Under the pieces are notes generated by a model. It was not told the origin of the DNA and did not search any database. It saw nothing but the letters and a program-made list of their open reading frames with translations. Shown here in pieces: positions 6,651 through 7,210 of a stretch of 7,210 nucleotides of DNA. The first letter of the stretch is position 1. The number at the start of each line of letters is the position of its first letter. The stretch lies in NCBI GenBank assembly GCA_943359405.1, contig CALRHO010000043.1, forward strand, positions 1 through 7,210, read 5' to 3'. This DNA is from Candidatus Nomurabacteria bacterium. GTDB lineage: Bacteria > Patescibacteriota > Minisyncoccia > Phycocordibacterales > UBA918. Position numbers and translations under genes: made by a program.

Positions 6651-7175
6651 ATGAATCTCCTCCACGATATTGCTGCTGGCACTGCCGAGGCTATGAATGT
6701 CATTATTGAAATTCCTAAGTTCTCGAAGAATAAGTACGAGATTGACAAGGAAACGGGCCTCATTGCTCTTGATCGTGTTATGCACACCGCGCAAGACTAT
6801 CCATTTGACTACGGTTTCGTTCCGCAAACCCTCTTTGATGACGGCGATGCGCTTGATGTGGTGGTACTTACCACCTATCCACTGGCACCCGGAATTCTCG
6901 TGAAAGCTCGTCCCGTCGCCATTATGGAAATGACTGACGGTGGTGAGCGTGATGATAAGGTGGTTGCTGTACCAATCGATGACCCCCGCTTTAACGATAT
7001 GCAGGATATGGCCGACCTGAACAAGCACTTCATTAAGGAGATGACCCACTTCTTTGAGACCTATAAGAAAGTCCAGAACAAGGTGGTCGAGGTGGGTACC
7101 TGGCATGGCAAAGCTCAGGCGATTGCGGCTTTTAATCGCAGTCGTGAACTCTACGCAGCTGACAAAAAAGTCTAA
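6651..7175 (+). CDS. ppa: Inorganic pyrophosphatase, family I
   Basis: A soluble cytoplasmic enzyme that hydrolyses pyrophosphate to two phosphates with Mg2+, pulling nucleic acid synthesis and amino acid activation forward. At 174 residues it matches the bacterial family I length (176 in E. coli). Active-site residues are all present when aligned by eye to the E. coli enzyme: Lys28, Glu30, Arg42, Tyr50, Tyr54, the DGDALDV signature with Asp64, Asp66 and Asp69, then Asp96, Asp101, Lys103, Tyr138 and Lys139. The start MNLLHDIAAG aligns with the E. coli N-terminus, which supports 6651 over the internal Met15. It begins 32 nt after nusA with no terminator between, so it is likely co-transcribed. 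No Shine-Dalgarno sequence is visible upstream. It contains no cysteine. The 35 nt after the stop show nothing recognisable. Confidence 0.97.
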   Translation: MNLLHDIAAGTAEAMNVIIEIPKFSKNKYEIDKETGLIALDRVMHTAQDYPFDYGFVPQTLFDDGDALDVVVLTTYPLAPGILVKARPVAIMEMTDGGERDDKVVAVPIDDPRFNDMQDMADLNKHFIKEMTHFFETYKKVQNKVVEVGTWHGKAQAIAAFNRSRELYAADKKV

Positions 7176-7210
7176 ATATCCTTTACGTATTGTGTATAGC
7201 CCCGCCGGCA

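Noticed and set aside
6624..7106. A 160-codon open frame on the minus strand opposite ppa
   Set aside because: It is the shadow of the pyrophosphatase gene, whose active-site residues are all present on the plus strand; the antisense peptide has no family features.
180..7175. Recoded TGA (as in some other Patescibacteria, where it reads glycine)
   Set aside because: No coding frame needs an in-frame TGA. All five visible stops are TAA or TAG, but five genes are too few to argue for recoding and the standard code explains every gene.

Overview
The window looks like a piece of a Patescibacteria (Candidate Phyla Radiation) genome, probably a parcubacterium. The basis is protein texture rather than a search. 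The NusA core (residues 136-155 and 198-212), the two-module PilC and the very large pilin with Ig-like modules all read like parcubacterial proteins I know. Base composition is intermediate, genes are tightly packed, and all five visible stop codons are TAA or TAG. No gene shows signs of recent transfer.

Left part, 1-4943, minus strand: a type IV pilus operon in the order pilB (assembly ATPase), pilC (inner-membrane platform), a 580-residue multidomain prepilin-like protein, and the first 58 codons of a second, smaller prepilin-like protein that runs off the left edge. The genes are separated by only 8, 7 and 5 nt, so they are almost certainly one transcript. PilB would power and PilC would scaffold the insertion of the two pilin-like proteins into a filament, after a prepilin peptidase (not in this window) removes their leaders. 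Minor subunits with large C-terminal beta domains are plausible tip or adhesive components.

Middle part, 4944-5208: a 265-nt divergent regulatory region. It holds an extended -10 promoter for pilB, three back-to-back short inverted repeats beside and over that promoter, a good sigma70-type promoter for nusA, and a strong hairpin almost at the predicted 5' end of the nusA transcript.

Right part, 5209-7175, plus strand: nusA (transcription elongation/termination factor) followed after 32 nt by ppa (family I inorganic pyrophosphatase), likely co-transcribed. Both are core information-processing and housekeeping genes. 35 nt remain at the right edge with nothing recognisable.

The observations most worth following are these. 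PilB, PilC, NusA and Ppa (1643 residues) contain no cysteine at all, while the exported pilin has exactly two. PilB lacks the zinc-binding tetracysteine motif usual in its family. The large pilin is built from repeated beta-sandwich modules. The divergent promoter region contains clustered palindromes. I see no wholly new system, CRISPR array, mobile element or RNA gene.
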